Translations under genes and position numbers: made by a program
Part shown: piece by piece, positions 26,362-35,064 of the stretch
Numbering within the stretch: position 1 is the stretch's first letter
Layout: every line of letters begins with the position of its first letter
The notes under the pieces: generated by a model
Seen by the model: the letters and a program-made list of their open reading frames with translations, nothing else
Told to the model about the DNA's origin: nothing
Databases searched by the model: none
Source of the DNA: an uncultured Clostridium sp.
GTDB lineage: Bacteria > Bacillota > Clostridia > Clostridiales > Clostridiaceae
Length of the DNA stretch: 64,000 nucleotides
Reading direction: 5' to 3'
Assembly (NCBI GenBank): GCA_903789665.1
Contig: CAIFEX010000016.1
Span: 1-64,000 of the forward strand

Positions 26362-26395
26362 ACGGCAGTTTTTATTTCTGCTGTTTATAGTCCAT
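26351..26395 (-). terminator. Long hairpin terminating nrdJ, overlapping the end of the DUF1638 gene
   Basis: ATGGACTATGAACGGCAG (26351-26368) pairs with CTGCTGTTTATAGTCCAT (26378-26395), 18 pairs with two wobbles and a 9-base loop. On the minus strand it is followed by TTTTTTAATT, so it mainly serves nrdJ. On the plus strand there is no U tract. Confidence 0.82.
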
Positions 26396-26398
26396 AAT

Positions 26399-26541
26399 AA
26401 GGTAATTTCACCTCTCCTTGTTCGGTGGAGTAAGTGATTTGCACCAAATCAAAGATTTGAGCTCTGAATTAAGGTAACTCCACCTCTCTTTGTTCGGCGG
26501 AGTAAGTGATTCGCACCAAATCAAAGATTTGGGCTCTCTAC
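26399..26541. repeat. Two tandem 72-bp repeat units
   Basis: Unit 1 (26399-26470) and unit 2 (26471-26541) both begin AAGGTAA and share GTTCGG[T/C]GGAGTAAGTGATT, GCACCAAATCAAAGATTTG and GCTCT. Each can form hairpins, for example CAAATC-AAA-GATTTG and a CTCCACC/GGCGGAG-like stem. They lie between the nrdJ stop and its terminator, so they are transcribed in the nrdJ 3' region. No ORF is present. Confidence 0.8.
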
Positions 26542-29500
26542 TTAACTGCATCCTGTAGTGGAACCGCAGTCCAGGCATACCATGCAGGTTCCGTTTCTAA
26601 CCATTCTGGTACTGGAGCAAGTAGGACAGACCGCACCGTATACTCTTTCACCGTCTATTTTTTTTGTCTTTATTTCAGTATTGTTGATTTTCCCGGAATT
26701 TAATTCAGCGGAAGAGTTTCCTAGAATCAAGCTGTTCTTGTCGTAATTCTCAGGTTTGATCTGACATCTGGAAAAATCTCCAAGTTCTATATCTATTATT
26801 TTACTTATAAGATCCGATATGGAAGATACGTATTTTATATAGGGATGTTTTTGAACGAATCCGTAGGGTTCGTATTTTTGACCACGCAGCATCCTCGATA
26901 TATCCTGCGGTGGAACATGGTATTGGAGCATTACCGATATTGCCTTTGACAGGGAATTTAAGAGCCCCATTATTATAGTTCCCTCTCTGTCCGTAGTTAT
27001 ATATATTTCAGATATATCGCCATTTGCGGATCTGTTTACTGTAGTGTATATTTTCACGTCATCTATTTGTGCCGGATGAGTTGTTCCTCTGCGGATTCCC
27101 ACGGGTTTATCCCTTTTTGAATACTTTACCCCTTTTTGCAAATTCCTGGCCTTGCTTAAAAGCTGTTTATAGGTTAAGTCATCAAGCTTTACATCAGCTG
27201 AAGCGGATAAGTTTGTATTTAGAGGCTGGGCTGCTTTAGAGGAATCCCTGTACAGTGCTATTCCTTTAATCCCGAGTTTCCATGAGGATAAAACCACGTC
27301 TTTGAAATCCTGTATGGAAGCGTCTTTGGGTAAGTTTACAGTTTTTGATACTGAACCGGATATGAGCGGGGTTATGGAAGCTACCATTTTTACATGCCCC
27401 ATGGGATCAATGTATCTTTCACCGCTGCCGCATTTATTTGAAGTGTCGAATATGGCAAGATGTTCATCTTTTAAATGCGGGGCTCCTTCCATTTTGCCGT
27501 CGAGTATTTTCTCATAGGTAAAGCCGTCTTTGGTTATGGTTTCTTTTTCAAGTACGTAGGACAATATATCCTCTATTTCTTCCTTGGTGTAGCCTAGTTT
27601 TTTTAATGCCATGGTTATTACGGGGTTTATGATTGTCATGAATCCGCCGCCGGATAATTTTTTATAGACAATATGGCTGAAGAACGGCTCTATTGAGGTT
27701 GCACCGCAGTCCATAGCAAAGGATATGGTGCCTGTAGGTGCTATAGCTGTAACCTGGGCGTTTCTATAGCCAAATTTGTCGCCGCTTTTAAGGGCATTTA
27801 CCCAGCATTTTGTCAATGTAGTTCCCAAATACGATAAATTTTGGCTTTTTAAAATTTCATGGTTTACTTTTAAAGGAGTATAGTTTAATCCTTCAAATTC
27901 ATTTGAAAAACTGTATCCCATGGTTTTTGAGAGTTTTTCCAAATTTACAGAAGCTGCCCTGGCATGATTTCTCATCACTCTCATCATATAAGGCTTATTT
28001 ATTTGAAACTTTTCAAAGGGGCCTATTTCTTTTGCCATTAAAGAGGATACATAATAGGATTGGCCTGTAAGTATTCCAACTAATGAAGCTGCAAGTGTCC
28101 TGGCTTCGTTTGAATCATAAGGATATCCCATGACCATGAATAGGGACGCTATATTTGATATGCCTAAGCCTGTAGTTCTGAAAAAATGTGTTTTTCTTGC
28201 TATATCTGCCGTAGGAAATTGTCCCCAGTGTATGGAAGCTTCCAGTATCAGCTGAACTAAGCTGATTATATGTAGATATCCCTCCATATCAAAAGTATTT
28301 TTGCCTGGATTATAAAATTTATATATATTTATGGATGCCAGATTGCATGAAGTATTGTCTAAAAAGGCATATTCTCCGCAGGGATTTGTAGAATTTATCA
28401 TATTATACGGTGCATTTACTTTTCCGTCTTCCCCTGCAGGGCATGTATGCCATGCATTGAAGGTATCGCTGAACTGGGGCGCCGGATCCGCACATTTCCA
28501 AGCACAGCTGTTGAAAGTGTCCCAGATTTCCTTTACCTTTGCTGTCTTCGTAATCTTAGGATCAACCCGACCTCTGAGCTTTATCGTCTCATCTGGATTA
28601 ACCTTTAGTCTGTCTACTTTACTCATGAAGCTATTTGAAAATCTTACAGAATTGTTGCTGTTTTGACCTGATACAGTTTCATAGGCTTCGCCGTCTAAAT
28701 CTGTATCGTATCCCATTTTACCAAGTGCCTTTACTTTATTTTCTTCTTTTGATTTCCAGGTTATAAAGTTCATTATTTCAGGATGGTCTACATCCAGGCA
28801 TACCATTTTGGCAGCTCTTCTCGTTGTGCCTCCAGACTTGATTGCTCCGGCATTTCTGTCCAATGCCTTTAAAAAACTCATAAGACCTGAGGAAGAGCCT
28901 CCTCCAGATAATTTTTCACCTTTTGCTCTTATGGGGGAAAAATTAGTACCTGTTCCCGAACCTCCCTTGAATAGTTTTGTTTCTGTTACAAATTGATCTG
29001 ATATAGAATGAGAACCCAGCAGTTTGTCTTCAATAGATAGTATAAAACAAGCAGAAGCTTGAGTTCTAGTATAGCTGTCATTACATTCCATCACTTTATT
29101 TAAATTGTCGTCGAAATAGTAGTTGCCCTGCTTTGTACCACTTATGCCGTAGGATAACTTTAGCCCCGTATTGAACCACTGCGGAGAGTTTGGGGCATAC
29201 ATCTGCTTTAAAAATGCATAGACACATTCATCGTAAAAAATAGAACTTTCCTCTTCTGTCTTTATAAGCCCTTCATCCTTTAAGGATTCACGCCAAAAGT
29301 TTACCATTCTGTCTGCTACTGATTTCATGCTGTTTTCATAGCCCAGTTTTCCGGGAATACCGGCTTTTCTGAAATATTTAGAAGCTATTATGTCGCAGGC
29401 ATTCTGGGAATACTGTTCTGGAAATTCCAGATCCTTCATATCCACCAGAACTTTGTGGGTTTTATGATCTTTTAAAAATACATCCGTTTTTTTCCACTTG

Positions 29501-29589
29501 AATAGATCATATACGGTTTTATTGCTGTTTTTTTCAAGGGATTTTGTATAATATCTTTTAAATAAATCCTTTATGCTGTTCAATTGCAA
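26542..29589 (-). CDS. nrdJ: Vitamin B12-dependent (class II) ribonucleotide reductase
   Basis: Reduces ribonucleotides to deoxyribonucleotides with adenosylcobalamin as radical source. About 1015 residues, the long NrdJ type. NPCGE, CNLASINI and the loop SSGLMSFLKALDRNAGAIKSGGTTRRAAKMV are family landmarks. The C-terminus carries a Cys4-type tail (CPTCSS...CMVCLDCGS) thought to re-reduce the active site. The start is TTG: 29589 is only four bases after GGAGG, while a second TTG at 29583 has ten-base spacing, so the N-terminus may be two residues shorter. NrdR boxes overlap the promoter. It needs no oxygen, fitting a strict anaerobe. Confidence 0.96.
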   Translation of the reverse strand: MQLNSIKDLFKRYYTKSLEKNSNKTVYDLFKWKKTDVFLKDHKTHKVLVDMKDLEFPEQYSQNACDIIASKYFRKAGIPGKLGYENSMKSVADRMVNFWRESLKDEGLIKTEEESSIFYDECVYAFLKQMYAPNSPQWFNTGLKLSYGISGTKQGNYYFDDNLNKVMECNDSYTRTQASACFILSIEDKLLGSHSISDQFVTETKLFKGGSGTGTNFSPIRAKGEKLSGGGSSSGLMSFLKALDRNAGAIKSGGTTRRAAKMVCLDVDHPEIMNFITWKSKEENKVKALGKMGYDTDLDGEAYETVSGQNSNNSVRFSNSFMSKVDRLKVNPDETIKLRGRVDPKITKTAKVKEIWDTFNSCAWKCADPAPQFSDTFNAWHTCPAGEDGKVNAPYNMINSTNPCGEYAFLDNTSCNLASINIYKFYNPGKNTFDMEGYLHIISLVQLILEASIHWGQFPTADIARKTHFFRTTGLGISNIASLFMVMGYPYDSNEARTLAASLVGILTGQSYYVSSLMAKEIGPFEKFQINKPYMMRVMRNHARAASVNLEKLSKTMGYSFSNEFEGLNYTPLKVNHEILKSQNLSYLGTTLTKCWVNALKSGDKFGYRNAQVTAIAPTGTISFAMDCGATSIEPFFSHIVYKKLSGGGFMTIINPVITMALKKLGYTKEEIEDILSYVLEKETITKDGFTYEKILDGKMEGAPHLKDEHLAIFDTSNKCGSGERYIDPMGHVKMVASITPLISGSVSKTVNLPKDASIQDFKDVVLSSWKLGIKGIALYRDSSKAAQPLNTNLSASADVKLDDLTYKQLLSKARNLQKGVKYSKRDKPVGIRRGTTHPAQIDDVKIYTTVNRSANGDISEIYITTDREGTIIMGLLNSLSKAISVMLQYHVPPQDISRMLRGQKYEPYGFVQKHPYIKYVSSISDLISKIIDIELGDFSRCQIKPENYDKNSLILGNSSAELNSGKINNTEIKTKKIDGERVYGAVCPTCSSTRMVRNGTCMVCLDCGSTTGCS

Positions 29590-29650
29590 CTTACCTCCAA
29601 TTTATGGTAAAAAATATATTGTACATGTTGTGTGTATTTATAAAGCAACT

Positions 29651-29694
29651 ACTATATATAGTATTAATCGATATATATTAATACTATATATAGT
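29651..29694 (-). promoter_or_regulatory. Tandem NrdR boxes at the nrdJ promoter
   Basis: Two identical ACTATATATAGT palindromes (29651-29662 and 29683-29694), 32 bases centre to centre, match the NrdR box consensus. They are also halves of a larger inverted repeat: 18-base arms 29651-29668 and 29677-29694 around an 8-base spacer. They lie just downstream of the -10 box, where bound repressor would block transcription. Confidence 0.85.
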
Positions 29695-29702
29695 GCTTAT
29701 TT

Positions 29703-29731
29703 ATTATATTATATATCCTGTAAAAGTTCAA
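29703..29731 (-). promoter_or_regulatory. Sigma-A promoter of nrdJ
   Basis: Minus strand TTGAAC (complement of 29726-29731), 17 bases, TATAAT (complement of 29703-29708). The predicted start near 29696 touches the first NrdR box. Confidence 0.72.
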
Positions 29732-29849
29732 TTTAATTTGTATGTCATTTTTTATCGTGTTTTTTAAATAAACTGTATTTTATAAGTTTATTTTAATATT
29801 CACTACAAAATAGTTTATAATTGATACTGAAAGGAGATTGAATTATAGT

Positions 29850-30365
29850 ATGATAAGAAGATTTAAAAATTATGTACCAGAAATAAATAAAAATTGTTTT
29901 ATAGCTGACAGTGCAGAAATTATAGGAAAAGTTAAAATCTACGAAAAAGCCAATATATGGTTTGGAGCTGTATTGAGGGGGGACGTAAATTACATATATG
30001 TGGGAAAGGGAAGCAATGTACAGGATAATTGTACCCTTCATACCAGCAGCGGAATGAATCCGGTAGAAATAGAAGAATATGTAACCGTAGGGCATAATGC
30101 TATAATACATGGCGCCAAAGTCGGAAGGTATTCTTTAATTGGAATGGGTTCTATAATATTGGATAATGCTGAAATTGGCGAATATACCATTATAGGGGCA
30201 GGCAGCCTTGTAACTAAAAATAAAAAGATACCTTCTGGAGTTATGTGTATGGGATCACCTGCGAGAGTTGTAAGAGAACTTACAGAGGAGGAAAAAGAAT
30301 CTCTCAGGAATTCGGCAAAGGGGTATATTACAAAATCTGAAATTTACAAACACTTTGGCTGTTAA
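29850..30365 (+). CDS. Gamma-carbonic-anhydrase-like hexapeptide-repeat protein
   Basis: Left-handed beta-helix protein of 171 residues (YrdA/PaaY group). The hexapeptide repeats run from about residue 18 to 135. The three metal-binding histidines of gamma carbonic anhydrases are at His64, His82 and His87 (TLHTSS, VGHNAIIHG). Carbonic anhydrase activity is possible but unproven for this group, and other members are acetyltransferase-like. ATG 29850 is 13 bases after AAGGAG. A TTG at 29838 is open but lies too close to it. The gene stands alone, divergent from nrdJ. Confidence 0.88.
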   Translation: MIRRFKNYVPEINKNCFIADSAEIIGKVKIYEKANIWFGAVLRGDVNYIYVGKGSNVQDNCTLHTSSGMNPVEIEEYVTVGHNAIIHGAKVGRYSLIGMGSIILDNAEIGEYTIIGAGSLVTKNKKIPSGVMCMGSPARVVRELTEEEKESLRNSAKGYITKSEIYKHFGC

Positions 30366-30432
30366 AATATATATCACCTATTTTATAAGTTAAGTATAAA
30401 ATATAGTGTTAATAATATTTGGAGATTGTAAA

Positions 30433-31704
30433 ATGCCTATTTTTAAATTAGGTTCATCTGGTAATCAGGTAATGCAGATTCAGGCGGTTTTAAGTAAAAT
30501 AGGTTATTATCACGGTCCTGTAGATGGAATATTTGGTGTGCAGACTGAAGAGGCGGTTGAAAATTTTCAAAGGAACAATGGATTGATATCGGATGGTATA
30601 ATAGGGCCGGATACTTATAGGGTGCTCCAAAGCTTCATGTTGGGTTATGATGAATATGTCATAAGATCAGGTGATACACTGTACAGCATAGCTGAGAAGT
30701 ATGGGACTCAAGTTTATAAAATAATAACGGCCAATCCTTCCGTAGAGCCTTTGGGTCTAATTCCGGGGAATACAATTAAAGTACCTTACAACATAGACGT
30801 GGTGGATACAAATATAAATTATACCTACAGCGTACTTGAGACGGATCTTGCGGGCCTTGAGGCCAGGTATCCATTTATAACTGTAGGAAGTGCCGGTGAG
30901 AGTGTACTTGGAAGGCAGCTTTATTATGTGAAACTCGGGTCAGGAAGCAATCAGGTATCTTATAATGGCTCGCACCATGCTTTGGAATGGATAACTACAC
31001 CTCTTTTGATGAAATTTATGGAAAATTTCGCTAAAGCCTATTCGGAAGGTAGAAGTATAAGGGGTTATAATATAGGAGAAATATGGAGGAGAAGCAGTAT
31101 CTATATAGTTCCCATGGTAAATCCTGATGGAGTGGAGCTGGTGCTGAATGGGTTAACCAGGAATAATCCCTATTATTATCAGCTCATAGATTGGAATAGA
31201 GGAAGTACTGATTTTTCAAGGAACTGGGAAGCAAACAACAGGGGTGTTGATATAAATCACAATTATAATGCAAACTGGCAGCTTTCAAAAGAAGCTGAAC
31301 TTTCTTACGGTGTATATGGCCCGGGACCCACCAGGTATTCAGGTCCCTATGCTGAATCAGAACCTGAAACCAGAGCCATGGTCAATTTTACGAATAGCCA
31401 TGATTTCAGAATGGTATTGGCCTATCACAGCCAGGGAAAGGTTATTTATTGGCAGTATGATGCCCTGACTCCTCCCGAGTCCAGAAGAATAGCTGAAATA
31501 TTCTCTCAAGTAAGCGGGTATGAACTGGCGCAAACCACTGGCATAACATCTTATTCAGGGTATAAAGACTGGTTTATACAGGATCATGGAAAGCCCGGAT
31601 TCACCATAGAAGTGGGTAGAGGGGTCAATCCCCTTCCTATAAGTCAGTTTGATGAAATATACAATGATAATGAAGAACTTCTTATTTTGGCTTCAGTTAT
31701 ATAG
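30433..31704 (+). CDS. Peptidoglycan-binding, LysM and M14 zinc carboxypeptidase protein
   Basis: Cell-wall peptidase of 423 residues. Domains are a PG_binding_1 domain (about 5-68, ending RNNGLISDGIIGPDT), a LysM domain (about 75-122, YVIRSGDTLYSIAEKYG) and an M14 metallocarboxypeptidase (about 135-420). The zinc site is H-x-x-E in SHHALEW plus the later His in AYHSQG, and the catalytic Glu is in FTIEVGRG. This architecture is that of gamma-D-glutamyl-meso-diaminopimelate endopeptidase I from sporulating bacilli. There is no signal peptide, consistent with action in the mother cell or forespore. ATG 30433 has GGAG upstream. Monocistronic. Confidence 0.92.
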   Translation: MPIFKLGSSGNQVMQIQAVLSKIGYYHGPVDGIFGVQTEEAVENFQRNNGLISDGIIGPDTYRVLQSFMLGYDEYVIRSGDTLYSIAEKYGTQVYKIITANPSVEPLGLIPGNTIKVPYNIDVVDTNINYTYSVLETDLAGLEARYPFITVGSAGESVLGRQLYYVKLGSGSNQVSYNGSHHALEWITTPLLMKFMENFAKAYSEGRSIRGYNIGEIWRRSSIYIVPMVNPDGVELVLNGLTRNNPYYYQLIDWNRGSTDFSRNWEANNRGVDINHNYNANWQLSKEAELSYGVYGPGPTRYSGPYAESEPETRAMVNFTNSHDFRMVLAYHSQGKVIYWQYDALTPPESRRIAEIFSQVSGYELAQTTGITSYSGYKDWFIQDHGKPGFTIEVGRGVNPLPISQFDEIYNDNEELLILASVI

Positions 31705-31750
31705 AAATTTTATATTATTGGAAAGTTAGAAGAGGCATATATTTTAAGCT

Positions 31751-32173
31751 CTATTTATAGATGTCTACTAGAAGACCGCTTATATCGTCTATGGTAGCAG
31801 CTATGTTTAGATTTTCCTTTTGGTCATTTAGGAGTGCCTTGGTGAGCTCTTCCAATTTTTTATCTATGGTATCCACGGTTATGAAATATTGTGTCTGCCA
31901 AAAGCTTATGTCTTTTTTTATGTTGTACATGTGTTTTAAGACAGATTCCAGATATTCTTTTATCATTTTTTTGTATAATTTTACATCCGAATAGCATTTC
32001 GTTACGGCTAACCTGTTTCCCCTTTTTTTTATTTTATTAAACATTCCTTTGAGCTGTTCTTCTGATTTTTTTTCCATTTGAGAATTGAAACTTTGGGAAA
32101 AATCTTTTTTTATCTTTATGTTTTTATTATTTGAAGAAGGAGAAGAGGTTCCTCCAATTCTGGGAATTTCCAT
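31751..32173 (-). CDS. YaaR-like protein (DUF327)
   Basis: Helical protein of 140 residues of the DUF327/YaaR family of Firmicutes. The short N-terminal MEIPRIGG segment and a Ser/Asn/Lys-rich linker are followed by helices containing VKLYKKMIKEYLESVL and a C-terminal ISGLLVDIYK, all typical. Function is not established. The frame opens at 32266, but ATG 32173 with AGGAGG gives the family start. Convergent with the M14 peptidase gene. Confidence 0.85.
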   Translation of the reverse strand: MEIPRIGGTSSPSSNNKNIKIKKDFSQSFNSQMEKKSEEQLKGMFNKIKKRGNRLAVTKCYSDVKLYKKMIKEYLESVLKHMYNIKKDISFWQTQYFITVDTIDKKLEELTKALLNDQKENLNIAATIDDISGLLVDIYK

Positions 32174-32287
32174 AAGATGCCTCCTGTTTTTATTTAAGAA
32201 AATTTTCAACTTTTGATTCAAAAAAAGCCGTTCATATAGTATAATCTTATCATAACTCTCAACCAATATATAGTTAATTGTGATATA

Positions 32288-32328
32288 TTGTAGAATTTTT
32301 ATTAAATAGTTATAATAAACTATTTAAT
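32288..32328 (+). promoter_or_regulatory. Promoter and overlapping operator of the P-type ATPase
   Basis: TTGTAG (32288-32293), 17 bases, TATAAT (32311-32316). The -10 box sits in an inverted repeat with perfect 11-base arms ATTAAATAGTT (32301-32311) and AACTATTTAAT (32318-32328), which suggests a repressor site. Confidence 0.65.
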
Positions 32329-32379
32329 GTGTATAAGATTACGGTATTTTCAAAAAATAAAAGTTGGGTAGGTGATTTT

Positions 32380-34995
32380 ATGTGGTTTGAAAAAAGCTTG
32401 GATGAAATAATCAAAGAATTCAATACCGACATAGTAAATGGGTTGAGTTCGGAGGAAGCTCTAGCTAGAAAGAATAAGTACGGACCCAATAAATTAGCTG
32501 AAAAGAAAAAGAAGTCAATTTTAAAACTTTTATTTGAACAGATAAATGATGTATTGATATATATATTGCTGGCTGCAGCTGTAATTTCCGCTTTACTTGG
32601 AGAGGTAAGCGATGCAGTTATTATAATGGTTGTAATTGTGCTAAATGCAATAATAGGACTGGTTCAGGAATCAAAAGCTGAGAAGGCGCTGGAATCATTG
32701 AAAAAACTTTCCTTTCCAAAAGCACTTGTGAAAAGAGACGGCCGCATTGTAGAGATATCATCTGAAGATGTAGTAATAGGGGATATAGTGGTTTTGGAAG
32801 CAGGTAAATATGTCCCATGTGACTTGAGACTGATTGAAACTGCAAATTTGAAAATAGAGGAATCGGCCTTAACCGGTGAATCCGTACCTTCGGAGAAATA
32901 TGCAGAGAATGTATTAAAAGGTGAAGATATAGCCCTTGGCGACCAGCAGAATATGGCTTTTATGTCCACCATGGTAACTTATGGAAGAGGAACGGGAGTT
33001 GCTGTAGCTGCAAGTATGGATACTGAAATAGGGAAAATAGCAAAAATGCTTGACAACGATGAAAAAAACTTGACACCGCTTCAGGTGAAGCTTGCACAGC
33101 TTGGTAAAATACTTGGTTTTGGAGTACTTGTAATATGTGTACTTATGTTCATTGTAGCGGTAATTCAAAAAAGGGATTTATTTGAGATGTTCTTGACGGC
33201 TATAAGTTTGGCGGTAGCCGCTGTTCCGGAAGGATTACCTGCCATGGTCACAATAGTTCTTGCTGTGGGAGTTCAGAGAATGATAAAGAAGAATGCCATA
33301 ATAAGAAAATTACCTGCCATAGAAACCCTGGGCTCTGTGAATATAATATGCTCCGATAAGACGGGAACTCTGACCCAGAATAAGATGACCGTGACTAAAT
33401 TTTATGCTGATGGTACCTTGGATAATATTTCAGGGCTGAATATGAAAAACAAAGTGCATTTTGCCCTTGTGGAATACATGATACTGTGCAGTGATGCCAC
33501 TTATTCTGCAGATTCTAAAACCGGAGATCCAACTGAAATAGCGCTGCTTGAACTGGGAGCTAAATTTGATTTATATAAGAAAGATGAAGACAGACTTCAT
33601 GTCCGGGTAAATGAGATACCGTTTGATTCAGATAGAAAGCTCATGACAACTTTGAATAGGTTTGACAATAAATACAATGTGATTACAAAAGGTGCTGTGG
33701 ATAATTTGATTGAGATCTGCAGCAGCATATATCTAAATGGCGGTATAGTCCCCTTTAGTGAAGAACTTAAGTTAAAAGTGATGAATGCCTCTGATTCCAT
33801 GTCAAAGGATGCACTCAGGGTGCTTGCAGCGGCTTTTAAAAAGGTGGATTCAATTGAAATCGAGATTGATTCCATGGAAAAGAATTTGACTTTTGTTGGC
33901 CTTGTGGGGATGATAGATCCTCCCAGAGAAAATGTACGGGATTCCATAGAGGAATGCAAGAAGTCCGGTATAAGAACGGTCATGATCACGGGAGATCATA
34001 AAAATACAGCTTTTGCCATAGCAAAGGAGCTTGGAATAGCCAAGGATTTCTCTCAGGTCATGTTGGGGTATGAATTTGACAAACTGCCTGAAAAGGAAGC
34101 TGGGAATAGAATCGATAACTTGAGGGTATTTGCCAGAGTGTCCCCGGAACACAAAGTAAAAATTGTAAAAACGTTAAAAAAGAAGGGAAATATAGTTTCC
34201 ATGACTGGGGACGGCGTAAATGATGCACCTTCCTTAAAAACTGCCGATATAGGTGTAGCCATGGGAATTACAGGAACTGACGTGGCTAAGGATGCTTCTG
34301 ACATGATACTGACCGATGATAATTTTTCAACTATTGTGGAGGCGGTAAAAGAAGGAAGAAATATATATAACAATATAAGAAAATCTATAACATTCCTTCT
34401 TTCCTGCAATATAGGGGAAATAATAGCCCTCTTTATCGGCATAGTGCTTGGGTGGCCTTCTGTACTGAGACCTATCCATCTTTTGTGGGTGAATTTGATA
34501 ACGGACAGTCTTCCGGCACTGGCTCTCGGAGTGGATCCTGATGATCCGGATATAATGAAGGAAAAGCCGCGTGATGCAAGAGAAGGGTTGTTTTCAGGAA
34601 AAAATGGTGTATTTCTGATAGGCAATGGTATTTTGATAGGTGTGCTTACATTAAGTGCATTTTATGTGGGAACTAGGATATATCCAAATTCCGTTATGCA
34701 TGCACAGACTATGTCATTTGTAGTTCTCAGTGTGTCCCAGCTGTTTTACACTTTAAGTATGAGGCACAGTGAAAAATCCATATTCCAGATTGGAATTTTC
34801 ACCAACAGATATCTAATTGGAGCCATAATACTTGGAATAGTGCTTCAAAATGTGGTCATTACAGTCCCATTTTTGGCATCTGTATTCAAGGTATTTAGAC
34901 TTACGCTGAATGACTGGATGTTTGTAATTTTATTGTCTATTGTACCTCTAGTTGTAAATGAAATTGTCAAAATGCTCTGGAAGCAGAATACTTGA
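32380..34995 (+). CDS. Calcium-transporting P-type ATPase (SERCA/PMCA type)
   Basis: Cation pump of 871 residues in the cytoplasmic membrane, probably exporting Ca2+. Visible parts are the N-terminal cation-ATPase domain, the TGES actuator loop, the phosphorylated Asp326 in CSDKTGTLTQNKM, the nucleotide-binding KGAVDN, the hinge MTGDGVNDAPSLKTADIGVAMG and ten hydrophobic segments. VAAVPEGLPAMVTIVLA in the fourth membrane segment is the Ca2+ site of type IIA pumps. The frame opens at 32329, but ATG 32380 with GGTG upstream fits family starts. It is monocistronic with its own promoter/operator and terminator. Ion specificity is inferred. Confidence 0.94.
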   Translation: MWFEKSLDEIIKEFNTDIVNGLSSEEALARKNKYGPNKLAEKKKKSILKLLFEQINDVLIYILLAAAVISALLGEVSDAVIIMVVIVLNAIIGLVQESKAEKALESLKKLSFPKALVKRDGRIVEISSEDVVIGDIVVLEAGKYVPCDLRLIETANLKIEESALTGESVPSEKYAENVLKGEDIALGDQQNMAFMSTMVTYGRGTGVAVAASMDTEIGKIAKMLDNDEKNLTPLQVKLAQLGKILGFGVLVICVLMFIVAVIQKRDLFEMFLTAISLAVAAVPEGLPAMVTIVLAVGVQRMIKKNAIIRKLPAIETLGSVNIICSDKTGTLTQNKMTVTKFYADGTLDNISGLNMKNKVHFALVEYMILCSDATYSADSKTGDPTEIALLELGAKFDLYKKDEDRLHVRVNEIPFDSDRKLMTTLNRFDNKYNVITKGAVDNLIEICSSIYLNGGIVPFSEELKLKVMNASDSMSKDALRVLAAAFKKVDSIEIEIDSMEKNLTFVGLVGMIDPPRENVRDSIEECKKSGIRTVMITGDHKNTAFAIAKELGIAKDFSQVMLGYEFDKLPEKEAGNRIDNLRVFARVSPEHKVKIVKTLKKKGNIVSMTGDGVNDAPSLKTADIGVAMGITGTDVAKDASDMILTDDNFSTIVEAVKEGRNIYNNIRKSITFLLSCNIGEIIALFIGIVLGWPSVLRPIHLLWVNLITDSLPALALGVDPDDPDIMKEKPRDAREGLFSGKNGVFLIGNGILIGVLTLSAFYVGTRIYPNSVMHAQTMSFVVLSVSQLFYTLSMRHSEKSIFQIGIFTNRYLIGAIILGIVLQNVVITVPFLASVFKVFRLTLNDWMFVILLSIVPLVVNEIVKMLWKQNT

Positions 34996-35010
34996 AATTA
35001 ACTGTGTTTG

Positions 35011-35055
35011 AAAAAGCTGTATACAATTCTACTTGGAATTACATACAGCTTTTTT
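35011..35055 (+). terminator. Terminator after the P-type ATPase
   Basis: AAAAGCTGTAT pairs with ATACAGCTTTT, with an inner AATTC/GAATT stem, followed by a T run. On the minus strand it could also stop the convergent regulator gene. Confidence 0.85.
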
Positions 35056-35064
35056 AAGATCCTG

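Noticed and set aside
26399-26541. Short CRISPR array
   Set aside because: The 72-bp units are directly adjacent with no unique spacers and no cas genes nearby.
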